Positions 46,009 to 57,658 of a DNA stretch of 63,584 nt are shown here, in pieces. Under the pieces are notes generated by a model. It did no database searches, was not told the origin of the DNA, and saw only the letters and a list, made by a program, of their open reading frames with translations. The stretch is from Porogramme epimiltina (lineage: Eukaryota; Basidiomycota; Agaricomycetes; Polyporales; Polyporaceae). The stretch covers positions 1-63,584 of the forward strand of contig FTLJ01000644.1 of NCBI GenBank assembly GCA_900155495.1, in the 5' to 3' direction. Numbering within the stretch: position 1 is the stretch's first letter; each line of letters begins with the position of its first letter. The translations under genes and the position numbers were made by a program.

Positions 46009-47539
46009 GGCGCACCCGCCTTACCGACGCTGACGATGAAGACGATGATGAAGACGACGACATTCGATATCCACACACCTGACCATGCGCAAGACGCACG
46101 ACCCCCCCGACCCCGTAACGCCCCACCGCTCGACGCGCACGACGGTCCCTGGAACCTCCACCTTACGCTACTTATCGCGGCACCCCGCCGCGCCCCGTCT
46201 CCCCTTAATCGCACACCGCGACGAGGGTCTACGGACCCGCAGGACGCTCGCGCCAGTGCGCTGCTGTTACATATCCATGGACCTCGCCGGACCCGGCTTA
46301 CTGTATTATCTGGCTGTTCGGGGCGCCGTCCGCCCCCCAGCGGGCGGACGGGCGGCCCCTTATTTGTAGCTCGTAGCTTTCTCTGGACCCGCACGCTCCC
46401 CTCCGCCCCCTACGGGCGGACTCTGTATTAAAGTGCATTTTCCTCTCGTCTTCTTGGCGTCCCCGTTGGTCTTCCGTGCCGTCATTGTGTGTGATGCGCA
46501 AGATATCCTCACAGCCCAGACGCGTCTCGAGACAAGCCCAGAAAGCGATCCTCACCAGAGCACGCAAACTGTCAGGACTCCATGAGATGTGCGGCCAGCT
46601 GCGCTTCCCCAGGCCTTACGAGAGCCTGAGAGAGGCTAGCGCGTTACCGGCACTCATTCCATCCAGATAATCAGTCACGCCATCCGCGGCGCGTCTTCCC
46701 CGCCCGACAACGACAACGTTGCGATAGACACAAGCTCGACGTCAGCGCTCAGCGCCCAGCGCCGCACGCAACCTTGAGTTACAAGCATACGCCAATGACG
46801 CCCGCCCGCGGCCGCCTGCGCCTGCGCCTGCGCCTCTCGCCCGAACGGCCCACTCCGCTTCCCGTTCGGGCCCTCCGCGGCGGTCTTGGCGGGAGGAGCG
46901 ATCGCCCGGTGGCCCGCAAACGTCAGGCGGTAACATGTTCCTGCCACCTCTCCGCCGCAAAGGACAAGCTCGCAACATAGGCGGCAGATCGAGGCCCGCG
47001 CGGCGCATTCCGAGACGGCGCACGTTCACGTCACCGAACGGTGGCCGGTGTGTCGTGTCCTCGACTCTCGAGCGTCTTCCGGTTTAGAGCTCAGGACGAC
47101 TGTCTCGCACAACGTTAGCTGCGCGCTGGAGCTTGAACTTTGAACGGTGACTGTTGGATGTTTGAACCTCCGACGCTGCAGCAGCGCCGTGCTCCTAGGA
47201 TCCGGGGGAGAGGGAAGGACGCCGCTGATCCCGCGTCCAGAGTGGCGGGTAGTGCGGTCGTGCCCTGATCGGGGTACAAGGTCGTCTTCAGGCTAGCAGC
47301 GGGGAGAACCACGGTCGAGGGGCACAGAGAGGGGATGTCGCGCGCGGTGTGCAGAACAGTCGGCCTGAGGCCGCGTAGAATATGCGACTGTGTACATAGT
47401 AAGCAAAACGATCGATACGATACCTCCCAAGAGTAGAGTAGAGCGGTCGACAATAGATACAGCACCCGCAGGCCAGTCCCACCTCGCCGAAAAAAACCCG
47501 CCCCCCCCACCTTCCTCCCAGCGCGCGCTCTCTCAAATC
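46009..47539. other. Intergenic between convergent membrane-protein genes
   Basis: About 1.5 kb, mostly GC-rich, between two genes that end towards each other. Open frames here have biased composition only. Nothing recognised. Confidence 0.6.
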
Positions 47540-48608
47540 TCAAACCTGGGGATACAGGCTCACCGGCCCCGAGCTCGCCGCCGTCGTCGCGCTCACCGGC
47601 GTCCCCGCAGGCGGGGGCGCGACGGGGTGCGGCTGCGCGCCGTACGGCGCCTGCGCGAACGGCGGCTGGGGCGGGTACTGCTGGGCGTGCGCCTGTGCCT
47701 GGGGGAACGTCGGCGACGCCTGGTACTGCTGCATGAGCGGCTGCTGCTGGTGCTGCGGGAGGCCCGCGCCGGCGTACGCGGCGCTCGGCGCGGAGGCGGG
47801 CGCGGGCGCGATGGAGCCGCGGAGGCGCACGCTCGACGTCCAGATTGGGGCGCCGCGGGAGGTGTTGATGAGCGCGACGACGAGGAGCGTGACGGTGTAT
47901 GCGAGCACTGCGGGGAAGAGCGTTAGCGGATGCGTGCATGCGTGCGAAGAGGGTGGGGGAGGAGGGAGAGAGGGCGTGGAGACGCGGGGGAGTGGGGAGA
48001 GGGGAGTGGACACGTACAGGCTATCCATGCAAGGAACGAGAACGCCTCGATCGCTTGCGTCTCGCGGCACGCCTGGTTGACGAGCGTGTTGACGTATGTG
48101 CAGCTGGCGAAGGCGACTGACGTCTGGTCCACCACGAACGCGCCCGTCGCGATCCAGAGCACCCAGAGGATGGCTGAGCAAATTACAGTGTTAGGCCGGA
48201 TTCGGGCCGGAAAGGTCGGGGGAGGTGGAACTCACAGAGCCAGGAAAGTTCGACGACAACAAAGGACGTGAAGGCGCCCTTGCGGAGGAAGTCGATGAGG
48301 AGCCTTGGAGATATTCAGCTCCAGCAGCGTCCGAATTGAGGATACTCGAGCGGCTCACATTACGGGGAGCGTGAGCACCGTCAAAGCACCAGTGGCGATG
48401 GAGAGCGCGGCGAAGTTGTAATAGAGATCGAAGTACGTCTCCGTCAGGGAGGTGATGTCCGCACCGAGGGACGCGACGATGATGCCGCATCCAGTGGCGA
48501 ACGCTGTCCACAAACGGCTCGATGAGCTGCAGTCATACTTTGACCGATAACCGGGGAGAAAAGGCACTCACAGAAGGTGACCAAGCGGAAGATCGAGAGC
48601 CAACCCAT
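47540..48608 (-). CDS. MARVEL-like four-TM protein with Pro/Gln/Ala-rich tail
   Basis: Starts at ATG 48608 (MGWLSIFRLVTF). Exons: FATGCGIIVASLGADI, TETYFDLYYNFAALSIATGA, LTVLTLPVM, LLIDFLRKGAFTSFVVVELS, AILWVLWIATGAFVVDQTSV, a Cys-containing loop (FASCTYVNTLVNQACRETQ), IEAFSFLAWI and VLAYTVTLLVVALINTSRG. This is the MARVEL plan: short N-terminus, four spans and a disulphide-capable loop between spans 3 and 4, as in the gene at 16745-17491. A low-complexity tail of about 100 residues follows (HQQQPLMQQYQASPTFPQAQ, PPQPPFAQAPYGAQPHPVAP) to the stop near 47540. Such tails are common in fungal MARVEL proteins at the cell cortex; the exact role is unknown. Confidence 0.78.
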
Positions 48609-51600
48609 GGTACTAGATAGAACGGTGACAGAAACCCCCAGAGAGGATGTGCGGCCGAGGGCAGGGAAGACGAGAGCCGTGAACCGTGGCAGCTAGGATA
48701 ACCAGAAGGCAGGGGGACAGGCGAGACGTGCGTGCACGCCCTGCCACCCGCATTTATGCTCGTCCGCGGAAGCGACCACTGCAGCCCCGCGGATCCGGGA
48801 CTGACACCCCCTCAAGCTAGAGCCTAGCGACAGGCCCGGACGGTGACCAACAACGGACGGCTCGTGCGGGTCGGCGGCGGCGTGGAGGACAAGGACACTG
48901 ACAGGGCGCTGACAGTTCCTGATACGCTCCCCTGGCGTGCATCGGCAGCCGATCAGGTAAATGGCGTACCGCCACCGACGGCCGCCCTCCTCGTTTTGTG
49001 CTGTCTCGAAATCGTCGCTGCGATCAGCGTCCGCGAAGTGGTCCTTCCGTCCGGTTCCTTCTCGTCGTCTTCCGGGGATCCACATACAGCCTTTGAATTT
49101 GGTCCGCGTGGAGAGTGCTAGAGACGAGGCGGCGTCGCGCTCTGGCCTGACATGGTTCGAAGGCGGCTTAATGACGACAACTAACTATAAGTAACGCGCC
49201 GCGAGATTAATGAGGAGGGACGTCGGGTGCGCTCACGTTGATGCTATCACTGCCGAACGAGATAAGTCCCGCTGGGTCCATTTACGGGTCCGCCTCTGAT
49301 GCGCACTTCAACCCCGCACAGCCGCCCCGTCTAATGCGCCTCGCGCCGTGCCTGCCACTTTCAAGTTCCCCCCTCTCCGTTATCGATGTCGACGTCTATA
49401 AGCCTGTAAGTGGCGGCTAGCGCGGGCACTGGAAGACAAGCATGTACCTTGCGCGGAGGCTGTCGCGGCGGTGGCGCCGAAGGCGGTGACTTTCTAGCAG
49501 GTACCTGCTCTTGTGTGGGCACCGTGCTAGGAGGGCGAGCTCACGGTTTGCCGTTTGTGTCTTGACATGGGATCTCCGGCGGCCCGTGACGGGTCCGCGG
49601 GCTGGCTGGAGCTCGAGGCGTCCGACCACCGGGTGAACTACATCTGTCCAGCGTCGCTGATAGCGAACCTATGAACAAGATCCGGCTGGGGCTTCTGCAT
49701 CGTTCACTCTGCACAGGAGAGCCACGAAAGGTGAATAGTCAGATGAACAGCTTTTCGACTACGTCATAGCCAGAGGGGGACGCACGATTGGTGCATATAA
49801 GTATGCTGACCGGTCGATGACGGGGAGGGGCACATCCGCCCCTCTCCGACGCCCCCCCTTGCTGAAAAGGGGGGCGGAAAGCCTAGACCCCAGGGCCCCG
49901 TTCTCCGAGAACCACGGAAGCGCTGGCGCTGAGGTACGTCCATGTGATTCCGCCCCGAGCGGAATGGACTTGGCGCGTCCCCTCCTGCGCCGCCCCCACA
50001 GTTTTTAATACCGCGCACTCGCGCGGCGTTCATACATTCAACGTTCAGCTCTCACTGGGGGTCGCCCCTGCGCGCTTTTACTCCAACGAGCAGGCCTTCC
50101 CGCTTTATTGTCTGCTCGCCTCCCATCCCTGCGAGCATCATTATCAACAAAGCACACGCACAAGGTTCCAAAGGCCGGACGCTTACCGACTCGTGGCGTT
50201 TCAAGACGACGTGTCGACGACACTTTGTGCCGCGTAGTCCGAGCATAGAGGCGAAACGGCAGCGGCGGACCCCAAGGAGCAGCGAGACGAGTCAGGCGGG
50301 ATCCGGGGAGATGCAAGGGAGAAAGAAGCCTTAGAGGAGTTCCGCTACACCACACGCGTGAGTGCCATCCCACCGCCCGTCCTGAAGTACCCGCGCCGCC
50401 CTCCCCGCCGTCCGCGCCCATCAACGTTAAACGTCCGAGGGACATCGCGTCGCCCGCCCCGGACACCCGGGGGCCCGCCGAGTCGCCGACCTGCACGGCA
50501 GCCGCGACGTATGACGTCGCGTCGCCCACCGCGCCCAGGCCCGCCGTGCACTCCTCGCGTTCCGCCGAGCCCGCTTGAAACCGTTCCGCCCGTCGTCCCG
50601 CGTCGGGGCGTCCCTCCTGCCGAGCACCATTGAATGCTGGGCGCTAGAATGTGCATTGAGTGCATTCCGAACGCGCAAGTCGACGACCGTCGAGAAGCTT
50701 ACCCCGAGCGACCGCGCCGCGTACGCACGTACACACACGCGCACGCGGGCGGACCGCACAGCACGCTCGGCGTTTGGTACATACGCGAACATCCGTGTCC
50801 CACCTCGCGCTCCACAAGTCACAATCCGACAAAACGGACGGCAGACGCCAGGAGCTCGCTCAGCTCAGCCGTCCGCAGGCGCATGCGGTCCCTGTCGCGC
50901 TGCCCGGGTTGCCTCTCGCAACGGGTGGCCCCCTCCCCCCAGCGCCAGCGCCCAGGCCCCCCAGGCTCCAGTGCGGGTGCCCACTGCGGCTCAAGCTCAA
51001 GCTCCAAGAGCCGCCGGCACGGCACGGGTGTCAGTAGGGCGAGCCGCGGCGCGCGATTGGACGAGAGCCTCGGAAGTGGCGGCACAAGCGTACGCCCGCA
51101 CCGCACCGCGCAGCTCGTTCCCCCAGCAGAAAGGCAAAACCCCGCGGCGCCCACTCGCAGATCGCACACCACACCGCGGGACGAGAATAGCTCAGGTGCC
51201 CAGCCCAGAGCCTGCCGCCGGGGCGACACTGGGCCCCCAAGGCCCAAGGGGGCGGGTTCGAGGGCGTTGGAGCTTGATCCAGAGCCCAAGCACCCTGGGA
51301 TGCGCGATCTGCAGGGAGCTCACGGCGGCAGCGCGAGGCTCTGCGCTCAGCTCAGGGGCAACCCCGGTGCCTAGGGGCTGCGCGCGCTCCACTGCGCGCG
51401 GCGCCCCTCGCCCGCTGCCCGCCTTCTCGCGCGAGCCGGGGCGCAACGCGCGGCGGGTGTACGGTACGCGCGGGCCTGCGGCTGCGGGCGTCGCTGGGGA
51501 GCGGGAGCGGGATGGTGGATGGCGGATGTTGTGCGTGAAGCTTCAGACTTTGAGCACCGAGCACCGAGCTGTGGGTCCCCCTCGCCTCACCTTCAGGCTT

Positions 51601-53519
51601 CCGAGGCCGTGCTGGAGACGAGGGGCGGGCGTTGGGAGGGGAGGCGGCGGCGGCGGCCACGCTTGGCCCGCGACGACACAAGAATAGGCTTGCCGCTTGA
51701 TGATGACCGTGCTGGGCGCGACGAGCTCGGACGGTCGCTGCGCCCCTCGTTCCTCCGCCGCGCGCGCGTAAATCCACGGCCGCCCCGCCCCAAGCCCGCA
51801 GGGGTGCGCTCGAGCGCGGCACCGAAGCGAGCGCGCCGGGCCCTGCCGCGCTGTGGGTGGGTGCCAGTGTCATCTCCCATCTCCATCTCTTTCTTCCTAA
51901 CGGAGCGCTGCACGCAGCTAGCGCTCGCGGGTGTTGTGTGTATTTATGTACACCGAACGGTGCGGGGCACGCGCCGGCCGGGCCTTTGTTCTTTTGCCCC
52001 CCCCCCCCGCTTCGATTCGATTCGGGCGACGGCGCGTAAGCAAGCGTTTTGTATTTGCACGCCCGAGGCGCGAGCGCGCAACGCGGGGCAATCGAATCGA
52101 CAGCTCCCGCTGACGATGGACGAGGGACAAGGGGGGCGCCCGACGAACAAGGCGAGCGTGAGTGGGCGCGGCGCACGACCGCACGACCGCACGCACACAC
52201 GCACGGTGTGAAATGGCCGGCCGCGCCGGACGGGGCGAGCACGTTGGCTCAGGGTAGGGGGCGCGATGCGTCTTGGGATCTGTCACGGGCGGACGGGGTG
52301 CAGCTGCGAATGACTGATGGAGGGGCTTCGCGTGGTTGGTTGCGTGGGCGCGCCGGGGCGTCGAGTAATTTGCGCGGAGCGGTGATACGTGGAGGGCGGG
52401 GAACGCGCGAGAAGGGATCTCGCCGGGACAGGCGGGCGGGCGACGAGAGGTCGGAGGGGGGGGGGCGCGCGCGGGACGTGGCGGGGATTATTCAGATTCG
52501 GAATCGAGATGCGGATGCGGGCGGGAGGGGCTGGCTTGGTTGGTGCGCAGTCGGGCGGAGTGATGGGTTCTATTTTCCTTGGACTTTCCGCTCGCAGCAG
52601 CGCGGGGGGTCGGACTGGACGACGGTCTGTGCACCCAGCAGTTGTGCGGCGGCGGGTGCGAGCGAGCTGGGCTGGACGGCGGCTGCGGAAGAGGGCGTCG
52701 GACGGTGTGCGGGCGGGGGGGCGGTGGGGGCTGGTGGAAGTCGCGAGGGAGGATGCCGTGAGGGGGGCGGCCGGGCCATCGCGCAATCGATGGGACGACT
52801 GCAGGCTGGGGCCCGGGGTGAGGTCAGCGCTGCGCGTCCGAGGGCGGCGTCTGGGCTAGCGTGGGCGTGGGCTGCCAGCGTCGTCGTCGACCGAAGACGG
52901 CGGGCGCTCGCGCTCTCAGGCTAAGGGGAAGGCTCAGGCGTGCTCGCGATCGGGACTCGGCGACCGAGGGGACCGCATCGCATCGTCGTCGGGCGGTCAC
53001 ACGCACGCGTGACAAGACGTGCAATGTACGCGCGGAACAGAAGGTGGACGGGCGTGCGGCCGAGACGGGCGCGGCCCTGGACGAGTAAATGCGCAGAATA
53101 TGGGCGGCGGGTCAGAACGCGGCGCTGGGCCCCGCCAGGCGTGGCCGACGCGCTCGGCCTGGGGCGGGGCTGGGGTAGATCGAGCCGTCGCGCGATCGGG
53201 CGGGCGGCGCGAGCAGTGCAGCCCCTGCTCCTGCTCCTGCTTGCTGTCGACGCGGCGGGAGGGGCTGCACGGCGCTTGCAGGCATGGGTGGTGACGAGGG
53301 TGTGACCGCGCCCTGACTCATCGCGATCTCCGTCCCCAGTGACAGTCTGCGTCCCACCTCCATTTTCGATGCAGATTTGGTAACCGCCTCCAAGTCCTAC
53401 ATAAGTCCTCCCACCCTCCTCCAAGACGCTCACTTTTCGCCCCGCCGCATCCTCCCCTTATCGTGTCCTGTACAGTCCCTCCCTCCCGCCTCGCCTCCTC
53501 GACAGCCACCCCCGACACC
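48609..53519. other. 4.9 kb GC-rich stretch without a gene
   Basis: From about 50 kb on the DNA is extremely GC-rich. Long open frames occur on both strands (for example 50575-51687 plus and 51352-52242 minus), but they overlap one another, consist of Arg/Pro/Ala/Gly/Ser, and show no conserved-looking blocks, so I read them as a composition effect. Homopolymer C (52000-52010) and G runs occur. It could hold a long 5' leader or promoter of the gene at 53520, or an unspliced non-coding transcript; sequence alone does not decide. Confidence 0.55.
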
Positions 53520-54371
53520 ATGGCCTCCTCCTCCGCCTACCCCAGCATGATCCAGTTCCCCTGCCTTCCCTCCGTCTCCTACGCCTGGGACGCCCCCACC
53601 GACAGGCACCGCCCGGCCCAGCCCCTCCCCCCGCGCATGAGCCGCTCCCTCAAACAGAGCCGTTCCACAGAAAGCCTCACCCAGCGCAAGGACCGCGTGG
53701 AGTTTTTGCGGCAGAGAGAATGGACCCGCAGGGTTGCGGCAGGCGGCGATCACTCTAACGTATCACCCGTGAGTACGCTCTCCCTCCTCCGACCCTGCCC
53801 GTCCCCGTCCCGTCTCCATCCCGACCCCGTCACCCCCGCCACGCACGTCAGCTCCAACTCTAACGCCTCTTTCCCCCACCCCCAGAGGCGCCGCGCGCGC
53901 ACCTACTCCTGGGAGGACATCGTCGCCGCCGCAGACGCCGCCGCCAGCAACTTCGACTACAGCCCCTCCGCCCTCCCCTCGTACCCGTACCCCGGCCGGC
54001 CCGACACGATCGACGAGACGGACGAGGCCCTCGCGCTCGCCGCAGACGAGCCCTACGTCATCTACACCGCGACCCCGCGCCCCGCCGCGCCCCCCGTCGC
54101 CCACCAACACCCCGCGCCCCACGCATACCCCGCCGCGCCCGCGCATACCCCCGGCGCCGTCATCTACTCCACCGCGTCCCCCACCTCCTCGCCCTCGCCC
54201 TCGCCGTCCCCCACGCTCCCGCCCACCGCCGCGCCCGCGCGCGAGCCCCCCATGATCGGCATCGGCGGGCCCTACTTCAACGCCCGCCGCGCGTCCTGGC
54301 GCGGCCCACACTCCAGGCACTCCTCGCTCTCGTCGATATCGGAGGAGGACGAGGGCCTCGCGCGGCTCTAA
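53520..54371 (+). CDS. Conserved orphan, Ser/Pro-rich soluble protein
   Basis: Two exons, 53520-53768 and 53886-54371, give 244 residues; the intron (GTGAGT...CCCAG) is phase 0. I chose ATG 53520 (MASSSAYPSMIQFPCLP) because it opens the coherent block; an upstream in-frame ATG at 53463 would add 19 poorly coding residues. Distinct segments are SVSYAWDAPTDRHRPAQPLP, MSRSLKQSRSTESLTQRKDR, VEFLRQREWTRRVAAGG, ARTYSWEDIVAAADAAASNF and a C-terminal HSSLSSISEEDEGLARL. The basic helix and the 'YSWEDIVAAAD' block look like short conserved motifs in an otherwise disordered protein. The SRS/SSIS sites and the acidic end suggest phosphoregulation (inference). I remember similar Polyporales proteins of unknown function but cannot name a family. 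Confidence 0.68.
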   Translation: MASSSAYPSMIQFPCLPSVSYAWDAPTDRHRPAQPLPPRMSRSLKQSRSTESLTQRKDRVEFLRQREWTRRVAAGGDHSNVSPVSTLSLLRPCPSPSRLHPDPVTPATHVSSNSNASFPHPQRRRARTYSWEDIVAAADAAASNFDYSPSALPSYPYPGRPDTIDETDEALALAADEPYVIYTATPRPAAPPVAHQHPAPHAYPAAPAHTPGAVIYSTASPTSSPSPSPSPTLPPTAAPAREPPMIGIGGPYFNARRASWRGPHSRHSSLSSISEEDEGLARL

Positions 54372-55980
54372 TCGGCCACTNNCCCGCGCGCCCGCCATTT
54401 CCGCACCCCGCACGCACATGCTTCCGCTTTCACATCCGCCCCCCCTTCCCCCTCCCCGCGCACACACCGTGTCCGCGCCCCCGTTCCTGGGATCCCCCCC
54501 TCTGATCCGGGACCCACGGCCCGCGCCGCGCACCCCCGCGCCCGGCATGGGAGTGCAGATCCCCACACAAGTCCGCGACGGAAAGAGGCACCCCCGCGGC
54601 CTCCTCCCTCGCACACGTCGTCCTACCTCCCGCGCGGAAGCATGCACACCCACCCAACAGAGCTGAGCCCGGCCCGCACCCGCACCCGCTGCAAGTAGAG
54701 CTCCGTAATCGCTGAAGTCCCCCGCGATCGCCCTCGGGGAGAGGCGCGCCGGGGGCGTGTACATACCCTCCACCCATCCACCCGGATAAGAGAGCGTTCC
54801 CCCGCGCGTAGACCCGCGAGAGTGCTAGTGTAAACCCGTGTACGATACGGAGAGAGCAGTGCCCCCTCCCCACCTTCACCCCCTCCCACCGAAAAGCGCC
54901 CTCGCCCCGGGACGGCGAGCCCGCGCTCCCCCGCTACACACACGCCCCTCCCTCCCACCCCCCGCTTTAGTAGTTACTTATCGCCCGTCCGCGCAGACGA
55001 GCCGACAGACGGACGCTATCCCTCCCTCTCCCCCCTGTTCTTCACCCCCGCACCACCCTCCTTCCGCGCATCCTCTCTCCCGACTTTGCCTAATGTGTAT
55101 CTTTATTATCTTATGGGTGTACTTGTGCCGCCGAGCCCTTCCATCTTCCCTCGCAATCGATCTCCCCGCCGCAGCAGCAGCGCGCGTCTCTCTCGCTCCC
55201 TCCGCGCCCCCGCTTCCGAGGCCCGAACGTTCTCGTCCCGTGCTGTGTGCTGTGATCACGCCCGAGCCTCAATCGAGCTAAACTGCTCCCCTCATCTGCT
55301 CATCGCGCCCCCGTGTCTGTGTGAGGCGCACGCCGGGCTGAGCTCTGCCACCATAGACCGTAGACCATGGTCCGCGGCGCCCCTCCAGACGAGCCTAGCC
55401 CGCCTCGTGCGCGCGCCTGCGCGCGCGGCCGTTACACGCTTCCCCCCCGGGCCATCCCCCACCTACTCGAGACCCCGAGCGACCAGGTCTTGTTGTCAAG
55501 TGCCCCGCTTCGAACTTAACGCTAAGTAGCTGTCAGTGCTTGTCGCCGTGACCGAGTTTCCATGCATCCGCTGACGCCCGGCGCGCGCGCTGTCCACTGT
55601 CGACGGGGCGCCGTCCGAGACTGAGTTGGGTGGCTACTGGCCGGTGCGCTGGGTGGGCCCCTGAATTCTAAGCCGTTGCGGTGGTCACCGACGGTGCGAC
55701 TTTGAATTCGTTCGCGCCTCTCAGACTCGGGGTGCGCACGTCTCTCCGGCCACGCCGGGCGCCGGGGAGCCTGTCCGTGACTCCGTGTGCGTGGCCCACC
55801 TTCCCTCCGCCGCGGGCGACGCCGTGATCCTGGCAGCCATCCGCCGCGGACGATCGCGTCTATCCGGATATCGATTTTGCGTCGAACAGCATGCTTCCTG
55901 GCAAGTACTGCACTGTGGCCACATCCGCTGCCAGCTCCGCGGCCATAAGTAAGTAGAGTAGGGGTGGCCACATGCCCCCC
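54372..55980. other. Intergenic with assembly gap and C-rich tracts
   Basis: Follows the orphan gene. An unresolved NN lies near 54381. Strong strand asymmetry (C-rich, G-poor) extends to about 55200, then mixed GC-rich DNA. No gene or RNA recognised. Confidence 0.55.
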
Positions 55981-55984
55981 CCGC

Positions 55985-56600
55985 GTGAGCTCGCGGCCGC
56001 GGAACGCTACTTGCTTACTTAGTTAATTGCAGCCTGTACGCGACGTCGACACGACCGCTGGTACACACGCCACCGACGGACGCGAAACGCGAAATGCGAG
56101 ACGGAGCGTCTGGCCCGCGCCGCCCGCGTTCCCGCATACACAGGACGCGGGACTCGGGATGGGACGCGCGGGATAAGTATGTAGATTGCGCGGGGAGCTC
56201 GCGCCGCGCGCGCTGTCGTCACAGTCAAGCTTTCAGACTCGCCTCTTCACGTCCTCCTCCCTCCCTCCAGCGCACGGCGGCGGAAAGCACGCGCGGAAAG
56301 AGGCGTCATCCCGCGCCCACATGCGCCCGGGCGAGCTCCCGACCGCGGACGCTATGTATGTACTTAATTGCAGCCTGGACGCGACGGCACGACCGCTGCA
56401 CACGCCACCGACCCGCGCGAAACTTCCCTTATACACAGGACGCAGGCTGGACCGCGCGGGGAGCCCGCCGCGCGCAACGTCACAGTCAAGCTTTCAGACT
56501 CGCCGCTTCACGCCCGCTCTCCCTCCAACNNCCCGCCACATGTGCACAACGGCGGAAAGCACGCGCGGAAAGAGGCTCCCCCGCGGGCCCGCGCGGCGTG
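55985..56600. repeat. Degenerate tandem duplication (about 260-340 bp units) containing an assembly gap
   Basis: Ordered blocks occur twice in the same orientation: TTAATTGCAGCCTG (about 56022, and TAATTGCAGCCTGG about 56364), CACGACCGCTG...CACACGCCACCGAC, TACACAGGACGC, ACAGTCAAGCTTTCAGACTC (56221 and 56482) and CGGAAAGCACGCGCGGAAAG (56281 and about 56553). The offset shrinks from about 341 to 261 and then 272 bp, so copy 2 lost about 80 bp in the middle. The NN gap at about 56530 lies inside copy 2, so a third copy could be hidden. No coding sense is evident. Confidence 0.8.
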
Positions 56601-57658
56601 CTTCCGTCGCGCCCCCCTCCTCCCCTCTCGTCACGGGCCCAGACTCGAGAACCCTCGGGGCCACTTCAGGGGGCGCGCGGCCGGCGCGTGTCGGACGCTG
56701 CTGCCACCCATGGCCACATGACATACACAATAAACCATCGCCCGCGCTGCCCGCGCGAGCCTGATGCCCGCGTCCGCCTGGACAGCGCGCGCGTTCTGCG
56801 CCGCGCGCCGCGGCCGTCGCTGCCAGTGCAGTTCCTGGGCAGGGGGCGGCGCGGGCAGGGGCACGGGTGCGAGCGCGGCGCGTCGGCTGGGTGTGGTGGA
56901 TCCGATAGGAACGGCGGCGTGTCTCCCCGTTTACGAGAACTCTCGCAGAAGGAGGGGATGGGGGGTTCTCACCGGGACCTCGCGCGCATGGCGCGGCGCA
57001 AAGGAAGGGGGTGTCAATGCCCGACGCCACACACGGGACGCGCGCGCACGACGATGACGACGCGCCCACAAAAGCGCACGCGAAGGGGGGGCAGAAGTGA
57101 GAAGTCGGAAGCCAGGGGTCGTTTCCAGTGTCCCATACATATTCGGCGTGGGCAGGGGGAGGAGGGAGGTCATCAGCACATGGGGGCGCGCGGCGAGGCG
57201 CACGGGAGACTATACAAGGAGCGGGATAAACAGACGTGCGTGACAGAGCAGCAGCAGCAGGAACGCTAACGATGGGTAAGCAGCGGTGTGAAAACGGCGC
57301 GGGATCGATGGGGCGAGGGCAGAGGGAGGAGGGGGGACATCAGCGGGGATCAGGGCGTGGCGGGCGCGGAGATCGATACGACGTGGTGAAGGAAGAAAGA
57401 GGCATGGGAAGGGCGACGCGGCGAATGTAAGAAGAGAAGAAGCGGAAGCGTCCCTGGCGCGGTGCGGGGGGAAGGGGGAAGTAGCGAGGAGGTATAGTGT
57501 GCGAGGTATCCGTCCCAACGAAGTAGTAACAACAGACCAGGAAGAGGCAGCCCGTCCGTCTTCACGTCCGGACATCCGCTCGGAGCCGCAAGGTGACCGG
57601 GTGCCCGGTCGCCAGACAGCGTGGCGGCGCGAGCGGAGGTGTGTAGAGGGCTTGCAGC
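56601..57658. other. Intergenic, 3' flank of the UNC13 homologue
   Basis: About 1 kb of GC-rich sequence with overlapping biased frames on both strands. No recognised element. Confidence 0.55.

Noticed and set aside
50575..51687. 370-codon open frame on the plus strand
   Set aside because: Composition-driven (Arg/Pro/Ala/Gly/Ser), overlapped by equally long frames on both strands, no conserved-looking block.
51352..52242. 296-codon open frame on the minus strand
   Set aside because: Same GC-rich artefact; overlaps frames on the other strand and shows no motif.
53763..54773. 336-codon minus-strand frame with Gly/Arg repeats
   Set aside because: Antisense shadow of the orphan gene at 53520-54371 and runs through the NN gap.
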